Shown here piece by piece: positions 1 to 12,850 of a stretch of DNA of 64,000 bases. The notes below the pieces were generated by a model. That model saw only the letters and a program-made list of their open reading frames with translations. It did no database searches and was not told the DNA's origin. The position numbers were made by a program, and so were the translations under genes. The first letter of the stretch is position 1, and the number at the start of each line of letters is the position of its first letter. The stretch comes from Setaria digitata (taxonomy: Eukaryota; Nematoda; Chromadorea; Rhabditida; Setariidae): assembly GCA_003640385.1 (NCBI GenBank), contig RCAB01000112.1:1-64000 (forward strand), in the 5' to 3' direction.

Positions 1-22
1 TTTTTTTTTCAGATCCTACAAT

Positions 23-2428
23 ATGTATAATGGTATTGGATTGCAGACAGCTCGTGGCTCGGGCACAAATGGTTACGTGCAAGCAAATTTGGCCAATCTC
101 TTACTCTCTAAGGTTTTGTTTTTCAAATTCCTAATAGTTTTTTTTAAACAATTTTGAAGTCGTCGTTTTTTTTGTTTTAATTTGAACAGCAAGTTTGTCT
201 GTAATTATTGTTCAAATACAATAATTCAAATAAAAAGCTAAAAAGATGCTAACAGACAGACAATCCTCATATGTGTGTTTGGCATGGCATAAGTAGGCTT
301 GCATTGTTCTTCTTCGCACGAAAATGAGGAAATGCAAGCCTATGCTGACTTTACCGATACATTTGTATTTTGGCTTTTAGTTATTCTCCAGCCGGGAATT
401 CTGTATCTTCGTTCTACAATCCCTCATCTCCATTCCCATAAAGGCTAATTTTACAGCAAAAATAATAGTCATCATTACGGGTAAGTGGTATATTGGAAAG
501 AAAAATCTAAACAGCTTATTTTGGAAACAGGCAATTAATAAACTAAATATTGTTTTTATGGGACAGTATATTTTCAGAAACGAGTGGCTTATAATTCAGA
601 AGTTGATATTAAACGCGCAAAGGCTGAAATCGATAGGCAACCAAACAAAGAACTTTTAGAGCATAATCGGAAACGCCATATTGAATTGAAATGCGCTGAC
701 TTTGAAATGTTGATGGAAAATAAAGTAAATTTTAAACATGTTGACTAAAGTTTTGTTGAGCGCAGTAATTTTAAAACTATCTTTATACCAAGTTATTCTC
801 TTCAGTTTTAAATCTGTTAACATGAAGCAGTTTTCACTGACATTTTGCAATATGTGTTGATGGCTTTTGGAGTTTGTTTTTCTTGCATGCTTCTCATCAT
901 TCTTGAATCCGAGTTATACGTCCTTATGTCTGTACCCGTACGTATCAGTTGTCCCCATGTTTTTCACCTGCAACAATTAGGCTGTCAGTGAAGTATTATC
1001 TTGACAAAGCTAAAAAAAAAATATACTGAGGATTAATTGTTTTTTTTTTCTTTTTTTTTTTAGTTGGCTTATGCAGATTTATATTCCCTTTCAGAAATAC
1101 GGCTCCCGATTCGGTCAGAATTTTTTTGATGATATGTGTGCTCCATTTTTGTTTAGCTTTTTTTTTTTTAAATAATTCCATGATCAGTTTTCGATCTCTA
1201 TTCCAAGTTATTCTCTTCAGTTTTAAATACCAGCTCTTTCTGAGTTGTTTCTCCTTTTTTTTTCTTTCTTGAAGCAGTTTTATTTTTTATGTCAGTTCTG
1301 TACGTTTAGAAAATTTCCGATCATATTTAGAAGTTTAAACAGCGGATTTCCAGACATAATAATGCTTGAATTAGTGACAGTTGAAATTGCAGGGGTTCGA
1401 TGAGGCTGAAATCCAGAAGAAAGTGAACGAATATCGGAAACTTCTGCAGAGCCAAGTAGCTTCTGGAGAATTAGATATAGATGCGGAAATGGACATTCGT
1501 GATACACATGTTCGAGCGAAGGCTGCTATAGAGAGCCGCGAACGGATGCGTGCTGCACTTAGGATCAAAGACGATTTTGTCGATGGGACATCATTTGAAA
1601 AGTTTATTTTCTCTCTTTACAGTTTCTCACAGTTTGTTTCCTTCACAAAAGATAATTTTTTAGTTATAACTTGAAGTCTGTAGATGATATATTGTGCGCT
1701 ATCACTTGTGATGCTATCTTCCAGTAGTGCTGATCGTCTTTTGACCAAAAGTCTTTTTTATAATTTGAGGTATTGAATATTCTTACTGTACATTTCACAG
1801 CGGGAATGTCTATCTAGTTCATTCTGCAAATCTGCTTTTCTTTTTCTGAAACTGGAGTGCTTTACAGATGAGTCAAAACAAGAAAATGGTGAAATTATTT
1901 CAGTAAATATGCTTTACTAGTGCTTCTTTGGTTTCAGACTAAATAAAGATGACCACTTGAAAGTTGAAGCAGCTGAAGAGGATGGTAGTAAGAAAACCAA
2001 AAAAAGGAATGAGGAAGTAAGTTCTTTTCATAGAAATAAACTTTCTCCACTCAATTTTGGAATCATAAAACATGCACTTACATTCTGTTTGAAGAAATAA
2101 AATTAAATTAACTGATTGATTTGATAAGTTTTTAAGATCTTTCGGTTTTTTGAAGAAAACGGTATTTTTTTTTTGTTTTTTAATGGATATATTGTTGAAG
2201 GAACTTCACACTAGTTCCATTCAGGAGCTTCCGAATTAATTTTTTTAAATTAAGACGAAAAAGAGTGGGAAAGTAAGGAAAATAGTATCATCCTCGTCGT
2301 CTTCGTCTTCGTCTTCTTCTGAGGAATCATCGTCCGAAGACTCCTCCGAATCCAGTTCAGACAGCGATCACAGCTCAACTACATCATCTGAAGAGTCTAG
2401 CGAAAGCAGATCAAGTGTCAGAAGCTGA
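23..2428 (+). CDS. CWC21/SRRM2 N-terminal-type splicing factor (RSR-2-like)
   Basis: Spliceosome-associated protein of the Cwf21 family; the family sits near the catalytic centre of the spliceosome in the nucleus. Five exons close in phase: 23-112, 578-724, 1393-1601, 1938-2016 and 2255-2428, giving about 232 residues. The first exon opens with [20 protein letters not shown], the near-invariant N-terminus of yeast Cwc21 and animal SRRM2. Exons 2-3 carry the charged cwf21 helix (residues about 31-100) and end in VDGTSF, matching the SRRM2 VDGSSF block. The tail is Lys-rich, then a run of Ser with Glu/Asp; there is no long RS repeat, so it is far shorter than vertebrate SRRM2. A TTTTTTTTTCAG acceptor ends at base 12, just before the ATG, consistent with trans-splicing or an upstream intron outside the window. 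Exon edges are inferred from phase and consensus. Confidence 0.9.
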
Positions 2429-5400
2429 AGTAAAAAGGAACTTAAAAATGTAAAAATCTTTTATTTTCCTCTTTTCCCAGGTGATAATCGTTCTCATAAT
2501 TTTTTGTAATTTAAAAATTGAATGATGGCAACGTGGGTCGATGTTTAATTGTAAAGTTGCAATGTTTCAATGAAATTTATTAAGTTTTTATTCAGTATAC
2601 TCTACAGTAACTTGATAGGATAAAACTACTGTGGTATGGTGAAGGGTGTGCTTAATTTGAAGTGAACAATCGACAGTTACATTCGATGTACTTATTCAGC
2701 ACATGTTTGTCATAATTTTTATTAATTTTGAATTATTTCTTAAATTATGTAGTTGCAATTTCAAGTTGACTCTTTCTAATGAGTCTGTTTTCCATTCTTA
2801 ATTGTTTCATATCTAAATATCTGAATGCTGCAGTGTTTTAGTCAAAAAGATATCTGTGCTGTAGATCTCTGTATCTTTGAAAATGTTTTTCGGTTTATTT
2901 CGAACCTTTTAAAAGTTTACTTCTCCAAATATAAATATTTCACTGTCATCACTAAAAAAATAAAATTAGTTGTGTATGCTCGTGAACATGTTATCTTCTG
3001 ATTCTAGTAGTTGTTGCTAGCGAATAATAAAATACATTACGTAATAAGTAGTATGACAGATAATTTAAATATTACACTGCATTAAAAAAAGAATAAATTT
3101 GCCGTTATGTTGCATTATTGTTGATGTAGAAAGATGCTACAATTCATTAGATTCTTCAGTTCCTTTTATCCTTTTTTTGAAAATGCTTAACTTTTACGTG
3201 ATGTGTTGCTTTAGTTAAAGGGTGTTACTTTTGCTTTTTCTTATTTATTCCACAGTTGTTTTTCTCGATGCGAATAGGATCTGCTGAAATCCTCAAGTGT
3301 AATTTCATTTTCTCTTTAAATGATTTCTATGATGATGTGTTGTGAAATATTGCGATTGGAAAGTACTCTTCAAGGATAGCACAGTTGCATTTTATGAAAA
3401 GTGAGGAACGCTTAAAAACTTTTTTATTGCTATATAATTGACCAAACATATTAGCTTCTAGGAGCTAGTTTGTTTAGAGAGTTTTGACATGCATGGAACA
3501 ATTTCTGTAAGTAGCGCAAAATTCATTAACAGGTTATGAAGGGCTCTTATATGATGGTTGTATGATAAGAAAACAACGTTCTTAGCTCTCGTTAAGATAA
3601 AATTACGAAGAGCTTTCAGGAATGCTTTGTGAGTGCATAGTGTTTCAAAGCTTTACCCGTAAAAATTATATTAAATTATCATCTTGAAAAATGTTTAAAT
3701 TATATGATGTATTGTAATGCTTATTAGTAAAATTTACCTCAGATTGTTGATAATTAAATGTTCTGGTAATCAAAGAAATTTTAGCAGTAGCAGGATTAAA
3801 ATTTACTCTAAGATTTCTCATGTTCGTTACAGATCACATTCGTAATCATTGGAAATTTTCCTCTCAATTTTGTAGTTCATTAGTCCTCTTTCCGATTTGG
3901 CAGTTAAAACTAACTTTCATTTCAAAATCTCATTTTCAGATGAAAATAACGTTTGGGAGAGGAAATCTTGATGTAGTAATAAAATTAAATATTTTTTGCT
4001 ACTAATTCAGTTTACTAGTCTATCACTACTTTGCAAATGTTAAATTAAACTTTCTTTTATCAGTTTGTTTCATGTCAGTTCTTTTCTTATCTCTTGTAAT
4101 TGAGCTATTTAAATATCCCTGCATTACTTTGTTTACGGGCAAAAGGTTCAGTATTCATTTATTGTTCCAAATTACAAGTTTAACTTGAATACACAGAAAT
4201 GTTATTTAGGAAGAGAAGGTTTGATATGTGATGTGATCAGAGTTGTGAATTGTTTGGTTTATCGTTTGTCCTTTATCCATTTTCGTATATCCTTTTCTAT
4301 GTATGCTACGAGCATTTAATGGTTTTTCGGTGTGAAGAAGAGTGTTGTTTCTGTTATTTTTACTTTTAATTATGGAAATTCCTCATTAATGTTTTCTGCT
4401 AGAGGAGTGGTATCAGCAGAGATTTTGACGTGATCCTTTCCTTACCAAACAAGCATTCCACAAAAGATGAAGAAACTGGCATAGTGGTACTTCTGAGATC
4501 ACATATAACAAGTAGAAGTAAGGAGAACTTGGAAAAACTACCATTACAGTTATAAAATACCATTTGAGGTTGAGGCAAAATTATTACCTTCCCTGAAATT
4601 TCGCAATTTTATGTAAAGCAAAAATAGTTTTCTCTTTTCAAATTGAAAACTGAAATTTGACTAAATTTTGAAAATCGAATAAGGTTTCAGCTTCATGTCC
4701 ATTAAAACTTCACAAATATAAAATTTCATGAGCAGTTAGAATCTTTTAAAGTCTAATTGCTGCGAAAAAAAAAAAAAAAAACGATCTAAAAAGGGAATTG
4801 TCGCTTAGTACATGCGGATAATTTGAACATTTTTTTCGGCTAACCAAAAGAAAAATTATTTGCCCGGTTAATTATTCCATTCCCTTTAATTAGCAACGTA
4901 TTCTCTAATGAATATATAACATTTCATTCATTCTTCATACTTTTTTCATAACAATTTTAAATTTAATGAAGTTGGACCAGTCTCGCACAGGTGTTGTCTC
5001 GCATTGCAAACTAAGCTAATTTTATTTTCTAGCATTATTTGAATGAAAATGGCTGCTGATCAATTAGTGGCAAGGGATATTATTGATTAAATTTCCACTC
5101 TTTCAGCTGTCGTGCAGTTGTAAAACTTATTCTATTCCTTTTTGTAAATTTTTTTGAAGTCAGAAATATTTTCAAATATAATTTTTGCATATAGAATATT
5201 ATCATTTATCAGTTTTACGTTTTATAGATATTGCACGGAAAAAAAAAATTATAAAAAAATTTGAGAAAATTAATTGATTTCAAGTAAAACAGTTTTATTA
5301 CTTCTCGATAATACAATTCTTATTAATTGGTTTAACTGAGAACTTTATTTCTGCTGTTGTTTCATGGGCAATAACACTTATTTTTTGGCGGTTATTTATT

Positions 5401-6398
5401 CTTTTTTCATGTGATTTATTGGGACGATCATAAGTCTTCTTTATTTCAGTCGCCAACAACATATGTTGTACTTAAAAGTGATTATTAACTGATTTTAGCT
5501 AAAAAAGAAAGAAAATCAGTGTCAAAAAAGATTATGGAATATTTTAAAGAGAATAAAATTTTTGGGAAAAGTATTCAAGAGGTGCATTCAAAATACCATG
5601 AAGCTAACAAAACTTGTGATATTGGTGAAAGGATTATTTTGATTTACAAAGAATGAAGAACTTAGTTATTTTGAGATGAATTTATCGCAGTGAATTTGTT
5701 AAAACATTGATTCTAGAAAAGATTGATATACATTACAAGTGGCAAATTTCCAAACTGATCTATCGAAAATTCGCATAATAAATTGATTTTTGAATAAATT
5801 TATGGATGCATTCGCATCGCCAAAGTGATGATAATGAGATGCTACAGCAGCAGAATCTCGAAGTAAAAAATAACGAGTGAATCATCAGATCCAGAAGGAT
5901 ATTCATTTGCTGCTGCCGTGTATCGTCATTTCTTCTATGTCTTAGAATCAAAAGCGTACAAATTCTGAACTTCGAAATTCAGAAACATTGCATGCTGCAT
6001 CATTTCGGCTGTCAGAGGAATTTCGGCGTTCATCTATTTGGGTCGATGTGGTCGGTGATTTTCTTTCTGTCTGAGTTTCGTTCTGAAATCACTGAACTAA
6101 TCAGGGATAGATGTGATAAAAAATCTTAATTATACTTTAAATTAACTGTGAAACCAGAAAAAGATCAATGATTTAAAACAGAAATGATTCTTAGATGCCA
6201 CAAGAAAATGTCTTACCACAAATACACCATAATTACTGATATATTTCTTGATAGCAATGTAATCACATGCACAGCTCATTACGCTCTTGTCGAGAAGACA
6301 TAATAGACAATATTAGGAGGTATCAGCTGATAGAGTGAAGTTACTTTTAACTACCAAGCAGCCTGTTAGCTTGCCGAACTTTTATGGACTGGTTTAGA
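2429..6398. other. Gene-poor stretch with two weak exon candidates
   Basis: No recognisable gene. Two + strand stretches look coding and begin after a splice acceptor: 4403-4555 (51 codons, ends TAA, starts RSGISRDFDV) and 5499-5656 (about 52 codons, Lys/Glu-rich, ends TGA). Neither resembles a family I know and they do not obviously join. The rest is AT-rich with homopolymer runs. They could be terminal exons of an unknown gene, remnants, or chance. Confidence 0.4.
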
Positions 6399-9300
6399 CT
6401 AGACATTAAATGCTGTTAGCTTGCTTACCTCATCATCACCATCATAAATCTTTTGTCCTGAACTAGGCGAACAGTTCTCCTTCTGTGTACTGTCATTTTC
6501 TCCTTTGCCAATCTTCTTCCTTAACTTTCGTCCTTTTCTTTTCAGTTGTCTCTCTTGCGAATTGTCACTTTCATCGTCGGTTGCTGTGGAATGCTTTAAG
6601 CCACTACTGCTACTAGACTGATTTTGCCGTCGATTTTCGTCCTCTTCGTTGAGAACAGTCAATTCACGTCGTTCACGTAGTTCTTGCGGCGAATTATAAG
6701 TTTCTAAAATTATTGATGAAGATAATTGGTCCTGAGTGACGAACATTCGACTCACTTCTACTGAAAATCCCAAACTAAATTGTAAATATCCGATATAGAA
6801 TCTTCAACTTTTTAAAAACCTCATTTACTTGGCCTATTGCTCGAATTATCAGGCACTGGAGATTCAACATCAGTTATATCAACCCGTGACGCAAGACGTG
6901 ATAGCCGTCGTTTGAAGGCATTTCGAATGCCACTCATAGTGGTACTTAATGTGGAACCACGTCTAAAACAAAAAAAAGAAAAGCAATCACTAAATATTTT
7001 CACACCTTTCTTTCTTAATTGTTATAATAGTTAACACTGGACGAACAATTAGTATCAATGAACACAATATTAGTAAGAAACATAGTAAAAAAGAGAACGC
7101 TTCGAATTATCGTTACTAAAGTCTTCGTAAACAAATAGGTTGCGTATAACATCGTTGGTGAGGGATTTTTAATCAGTCTTGAATTAAAACTGTGATTGAT
7201 TAATTAAGACTGAATGAGCTGCATCAAACAATTTATGCGATGTCCTTTAGAGAAGTGCAATAAATAGTTCGGTAATCTCAACATTATTCTTATGATAAAA
7301 CTTTAAAGGCAAAATTAACCGGATAAGCTAATAAACTAGAAATCTGAAACTTTCATATATATTATTTTTCTTTTTAAAAATAATTGTTGATTATTTTACC
7401 TTGTATCTTCATAATCACTGCTTGATAAATCGCTATCCGAATTTCGATCTAACATTTCTTTCATTATCATTTGTGTACTCGTTTTTTGGCTAAATAAAGC
7501 ACTTTTAAAATCAAGAAATTATTATTTAAAAGCAATAAAATTTAATTTGACACATTTAAAAAATTAACGTTGTTATGATGATGGAAAATATTTCTGCAGT
7601 GCTTTGGATATAAAATTTAAAAGGTTTTTGCTTTAATTGACATAGACAAAAAAAGAAATCATCATTAAATTTTTGATGAAATTTTTGTTAATTACTAAAT
7701 TGGAACTAAAAAAGTGAAAATACTTAATCAGTTTAATTTAGTTTTATTCAAGAAATTAGTTTATGAAATTNGGATATAAAATTTAAAAGGTTTTTGCTTT
7801 AATTGACATAGACAAAAAAAGAAATCATCATTAAATTTTCGATGAAATTTTTGTTAATTACTAAATTGGAACTAAAAAAGTGAAAAATACTTAATCAGTT
7901 TAATTTAGTTTTATTCAAGAAATTAGTTTATGAAATTATTTTATAAGCTAAAAACGAAAATAATTTAGCTTAATTAATTGCTTTAAAAATTTCAAGCAGG
8001 ACTTGATGTTTGAAACTGATCCAATCTGTGGATTGTAACGTTCGTTAACTGCATCAACACTATACATTGGCTCTGCTGTCTTTAGCATCCAGAACTGATC
8101 TTTTATCAGTGGTGGCTCCCACATTTCATCAACAATTGTCATGCCAATCTATAAAATTATCAGTGCTATGATCAACAAGGAAACTTGTGTTCTTAAAAAT
8201 CGTAAATTTGGATGAATTTTATGGAAATAATTCATTGCACTATGGAGATAAATTCAAAATGCAGTGTATTAACTTGTAGATTTCGGTCGATAAGCCAATT
8301 AATTTCTAGGTCATCATCATCATCGCCGAATGGATTCATTAAAACTTCGGCAACCTTCATCCAACCCATGTAAAATATAAACTGACACATTGATATGAAT
8401 GGTATGTGAGTGTTAACCTAAAGAAATTTCGGGCAAATTTTTTTATTAGAATTATTAATATTGATGTTAAAATGTATTTGTTAAAATTGTGCAAATTATT
8501 ACAAGTTTTTTTTCCATAGATAATATCAAAAAACCTTTTTCTCAATAATTGAACGAGACGATTTCCTCTAGCACTTTGACATAAAATTGATAATTTCAAA
8601 ACTATCACAAATAATCAAATTAATAATTTACAACTAACAGAATTATTTTTAACTAAAACTATAAATCTTACTCTATGCTTAATAATTAAAAGCAAAAAAG
8701 AAAGAAAACAACAACAAACATTATCGACGTAATTAGCATCAGGTGAAGGTGCAATATTTTGTTGTCCCATTAGTGCAAGGAAAAAATACAATCGAACAGT
8801 TAGACTCATTACTTGCGAATAGACCAATGGTATTGGCACCCAATCACTTATGATTAATTGTGATAAATTTAATCGGAAATCATTTATTCGCTAAAATATA
8901 AATTTCAAATTTCATTTATTAAATTTATTTCTCTTTTAAAAAATGATTTGAAAATTTTTACACTAAATATGTCTTGCAGTGCTTGTGGACTGTCCAATCG
9001 TTTTTCCTTACGAGCACGATGAGCTAAGCCCATTGCCCAATGAATTGGAACCCAGTATTTGCGATTCTTTGACTCAATTGCATTAAAATGTTGTAATTCA
9101 AGTTCAGTTATATATCCTGAAAATGCTAATTAAGGTGAACAATTATTAATTAATGAATGCTTAAGTTGCTGCAGTTTTTTGCAAGCATGTTTTAAGACAA
9201 GAAAAAACTTGCTGTTTTAGTTGCCTATTTAATTAGCCACAAAGTTAAACTTACCATCAAGTCGGATTCTTAATTTAAAAATAAATTTAATTTTATATTA

Positions 9301-11303
9301 TGATCAAGCACTACTTTTAATATTTCAATAATAGGCAATTACTAATATCAAAAGTTTTAGCAGTAGATATTTACCAGCTGTCACCAACGTTTCCAATGTG
9401 GGAAATCTACGACGTATGACTTCACTGATGTCACGATATATAAGTACCTTAAAAACAGAAAGAAAATTTTTGTCCTTGGCTAAATAAACATTGCTAAAGA
9501 TAAGTTCTACAGAACAGAATTTAAACTAGAAGAAGTATCAGTTAGTCTTTAATCTTAAAATCACTTGTGATAACGCCAAAATCAGCAAATTAAGACAGAT
9601 CGATCGATTTACAGAAAGATTTCTGTTAGTTCTGTTGAACTTATCTTTAAAAAAAAAGGAAATATTTCCTTTTTCTTCTTCTCAAATAAATTTCCTGCAA
9701 GTTTCTTAAAAAGATTTACGGTTTTAAACATCTATTCACCTGGTGGAAAAGTAAGTAACGGACTAAATTGCGCCGTAAAAGTCGAGCATGGTCATCTTTT
9801 CCGGAAATATATTTGCTTATGTATAAAGCTGACCTGAAGAAACATTAGCTTAATTACGCTACCTTTTGCTTTATATTGCCTTATTTCGTTGATTAATTAA
9901 AGACTGACTTTTCAGCAGAACATGCTGCACATGCATGAAGGATTGATTATTTTCCGAATTTGTTTTATGAGAAAAAAAAAGGGAAAGGAATATCTTACGA
10001 AGAATATGCAAATATCTTAAAATAAATTTGATTGATAAAAAAGAAGAATGAATTAGAAGCACTTGAACCGAAAGCTTTCCACTTAATTTTTATAAACTCA
10101 GACTAATTAATGAATAATAAAGCCATCTTACGTATCAATCCAACCAATGTTGCGTAATAAAAGCCAAAACCTATTGACAACGACATTGATGAAAAAGCCA
10201 AGCATGAATGTTATGGGTATTACATCGGTATATTTTGTGAATAAACGACATATATTCTCAAATACACTGTTAAAATATTTTCTTTTTTAAATCGTAATAC
10301 CATGTATATGAAATGTTCAACAATTAACTAAAAACTTGCAATTTTTTAATTGTTCTATTAATAATATTTCTATTTCAAATTTAACATTCCCATACAACTG
10401 TTTAATTTTCCACTTATCAAGAGCTGCTAATTAATTAAATATGTTAGTATTAGTTAATTAATGACAATATGAAAAATTAATTAGTAAGACTCAATCATAC
10501 ACCATATCATAACATCGTATTGAAATTTTAGCTGAAATAATTTTTTATATTGGACTCAATATTTTATGCGTCAATTAGAGGGAAGATTTTATTTTTAATT
10601 TTTTAAGTAACTGATTTGTTATTGTCAAAAATAATCATATTATGTTATAGTATGCACCTGAAGTCAGAGCAAAGTATTTTTATCACAAAACTTTGCTAAA
10701 AAATCAAACTTCCATGTTTTCTATTTAAGCCAAACCTTTTGTAAGCTTCTGATAGCATAAAATTGTATAGTATAGAGAGAGATGCATAAGCAATCATCCA
10801 TACAATAAGTTCGTTAAAGATTGATTTCCAAATACTGCCTCGCCACCTGCATGATAATTTCAACTTAGAATTTTTCAATTTCTATTTTCATTATTTTTTT
10901 CTTTAGTTAATACCGTTTTTTTCTCTTTAAAAAAAAAAAAATAATAATAATTCGATGAAAAAACCTATGATATTTTCATTTGCATATCATATCACAATAT
11001 TTTGTTATTATTTATCAAAAGTTTAATGATTACATTGATAAGATAAAAAAACTGGCAAAAAATTATTGTTTGAAGAAATTAAATACGTAAATGGTTTGTA
11101 AATTTTTTAGTTTGAAATCGATTTTTTAATTAATTTTAATCAATGCTACAAATAAGAAAAAAAAANNNNNNNNNNNNNNNNNNNNNNNNNNNNGAAAATC
11201 GAGAAACTAAAAATGAACAATGAGAAATATCTAACCTGAAGATTAATTTGGCAAAAGTTGTAAAGCGAACAGTACTGACATCAGCTGAATATGTCACTGT
11301 CAT
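6399..11303 (-). CDS. Bestrophin-family calcium-activated anion channel
   Basis: Plasma-membrane bestrophin channel, known to pass chloride and bicarbonate. Twelve exons in phase (5' to 3'): 11303-11236, 10846-10736, 10266-10132, 9833-9740, 9447-9375, 9116-8962, 8890-8720, 8417-8274, 8148-8003, 7489-7400, 6962-6829, 6760-6399; about 560 residues. The start [14 protein letters not shown] and the following RWRGSIWK block are the family N-terminus. Exon 5 has the RRRFPTLE motif, exon 7 the DWVPIPLVY segment, and exon 8 [19 protein letters not shown], the acidic calcium clasp (GEDDDD in vertebrates, here all Asp). Transmembrane segments fall in exons 2-3 and 7. The C-terminal third (exons 10-12) is Ser/Lys/Glu-rich and divergent, as usual. 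The last exon contains a strong donor (GAG|GTAAGC at 6428-6427), so an alternative tail from an unseen downstream exon is possible. C. elegans has many bestrophins; I cannot name the orthologue. Confidence 0.93.
7606..7937. repeat. Direct duplication of about 165 bp around a single N (intron of bestrophin gene)
   Basis: Bases 7606-7770 and 7772-7937 are almost identical (one T>C difference and a one-base A-run difference) and are separated by a single N at 7771. Both copies lie in the intron between bestrophin exons 9 and 10. This is the signature of two contig ends that overlap but were not merged, more than of a biological duplication. Confidence 0.85.
11166..11193. other. Assembly gap (28 N)
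   Basis: A run of 28 undetermined bases after a poly-A stretch, inside the first bestrophin intron. No exon is missing, because the flanking exons join in phase. Confidence 0.98.
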
Positions 11304-12053
11304 TGTTATATTTTATCAAAGTAACTTTTGTAAGTGATCAATGGATCATGGTTTGCCATTGATCCTTGATTCCATCATTGATTTCAACTTAAAATTGATT
11401 GGCAAATTTAATCAATAAAATAAATTTTATCAAAATAAATGACAGCTCGATCATCTAACAGAATTCATTTCCAATATTATCACTGCTAAAAATCGAACAT
11501 AGCAGTGATACGTATGTAAAATTTGTGCGAAAGAACGAAAAAATTTCATGATAAGTTGATCCACTTCATTTAAGAAAATAATCACTGATAAAGTATTTCC
11601 TTGATCTCTGGTATTTTAGCCTGAACTGAGCAAGTAGAAACAAGCTGAGAATTTTTTGAACGTTGATAAAATTCCCAAATAATCTTTCAATATTTAGTTC
11701 AACAAAAATTTGCTTTTGTTTTTTTAGAAATGAAATTTTTTTAGAGAATATTCTTTCTAGCAATTTAAATCTATTTCAAATGAAACATTTCAGAAAATGA
11801 ATTAATCGCTGAAGAATGGCACTAACAAAATAAATTTATTCGTCGATAAATTTTGCCATCCAAATATTATCATCAGGTTAATCGATATTCCTGACATAAC
11901 TGGTATCACTACGAATAAAAGCTATCTCTTGCTTATACCTACCGGTTTTCCTTTCTTACGTTCAGGTGAACTGGAAAGACTACAAAGTTAAGATAAATAT
12001 AAACTTGCGAATAGGACTTTACTAGTTTTATTTGATTAGGAACAAAAGTACTC
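11304..12053. other. Intergenic, upstream of bestrophin
   Basis: AT-rich spacer, probably holding the bestrophin promoter. I see no gene, repeat or recognisable RNA in it. Confidence 0.5.
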
Positions 12054-12850
12054 TTAATCATCATCAATTGCATGATCGATTTCAAACCAGCATGTCGCAT
12101 CACTTGGATCATTCTCGAGATTCGGGATCTTCAAGATCAGCTGGTTAGAAAGCACATCTTTTGCTCAATTATTTAGCATTAAACAAATGAAAACTTCAAA
12201 ATTTACTACATACAGTCGTCCACTTCAACGGGAAATTATATTGCCCATTGGGAAGCACTGAGATACGATCCTTATTGAATTTCAGTGTAAGATGTGATTG
12301 TGTGCCACATTAATATGCCTTGTGTTTACCTATCTTTGTTAATACTCCCGGAACAGAAGCAATACTTACTAATACCGTCTAGAAGGAATTCATTATACAT
12401 GAATTTTCCTGATTAAGCTTGTGCTATCATCCAATAAATTGCAAAACAATAAGGAAGTTGAAACAAAAGGATTGGTAAAGTTTCAGTAAAATAAAAGCTA
12501 AATTTGATAGATCGCAAATATGCAATTTCATATAATGTAACCGTCCAAATTTTCGTGAATGTGACGGCAAACAATTCTCATTCATTGAAAAAGAGGAAAA
12601 TTTTTATTGAAAAAAAAATGCTATGTGTAAAATGAAAATGCGAATAATGATGATAAAATGCAAACATCTATGATATTTTTGTGATTAATGTGATAATTTT
12701 TTTTTCTTTTTTGAAAGATGTGCTTTGACGTAAAATAAAAGACAGTTCAAAAGCAACAATTTTCTTACATTTTAGTTCAAAACTACTCACCGGAAAAGGA
12801 AAAAGCAAGGAAAATAGTTCTCGACGTTGAGAGTCAATGCTGTAATGCAT
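12054..12850 (-). pseudogene. Probable broken gene of unknown family
   Basis: Not recognised. Three stretches on the minus strand look like exons. Exon A, 12850-12791, starts ATG and ends at a strong donor (CCG|GTGAGT). Exon B, 12378-12214, follows CTTCTAG and ends ACT|GTATGT. Exon C, 12140-12054, follows a CTAACCAG acceptor and ends in TAA. All are phase 0. Exon B is 55 codons with coding-like composition (VLVSIASVPGVLTKIG ... LTLKFNKDRISVLPNGQY) but has an in-frame TAA at 12312-12310, its 23rd codon. Exon C reads LILKIPNLENDPSDATCWFE and ends in an acidic tail. Either the gene is inactivated, the base is wrong, or exon B has an internal splice I did not find (ATAG|GTAAAC lies just before the stop). 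Middle exons between A and B may be missing. Confidence 0.45.

Noticed and set aside
6180..6300. Possible transposase remnant on + strand
   Set aside because: A few residues vaguely resemble a hAT-type stretch, but there is no frame longer than about 30 codons, no terminal repeats and no other motif.
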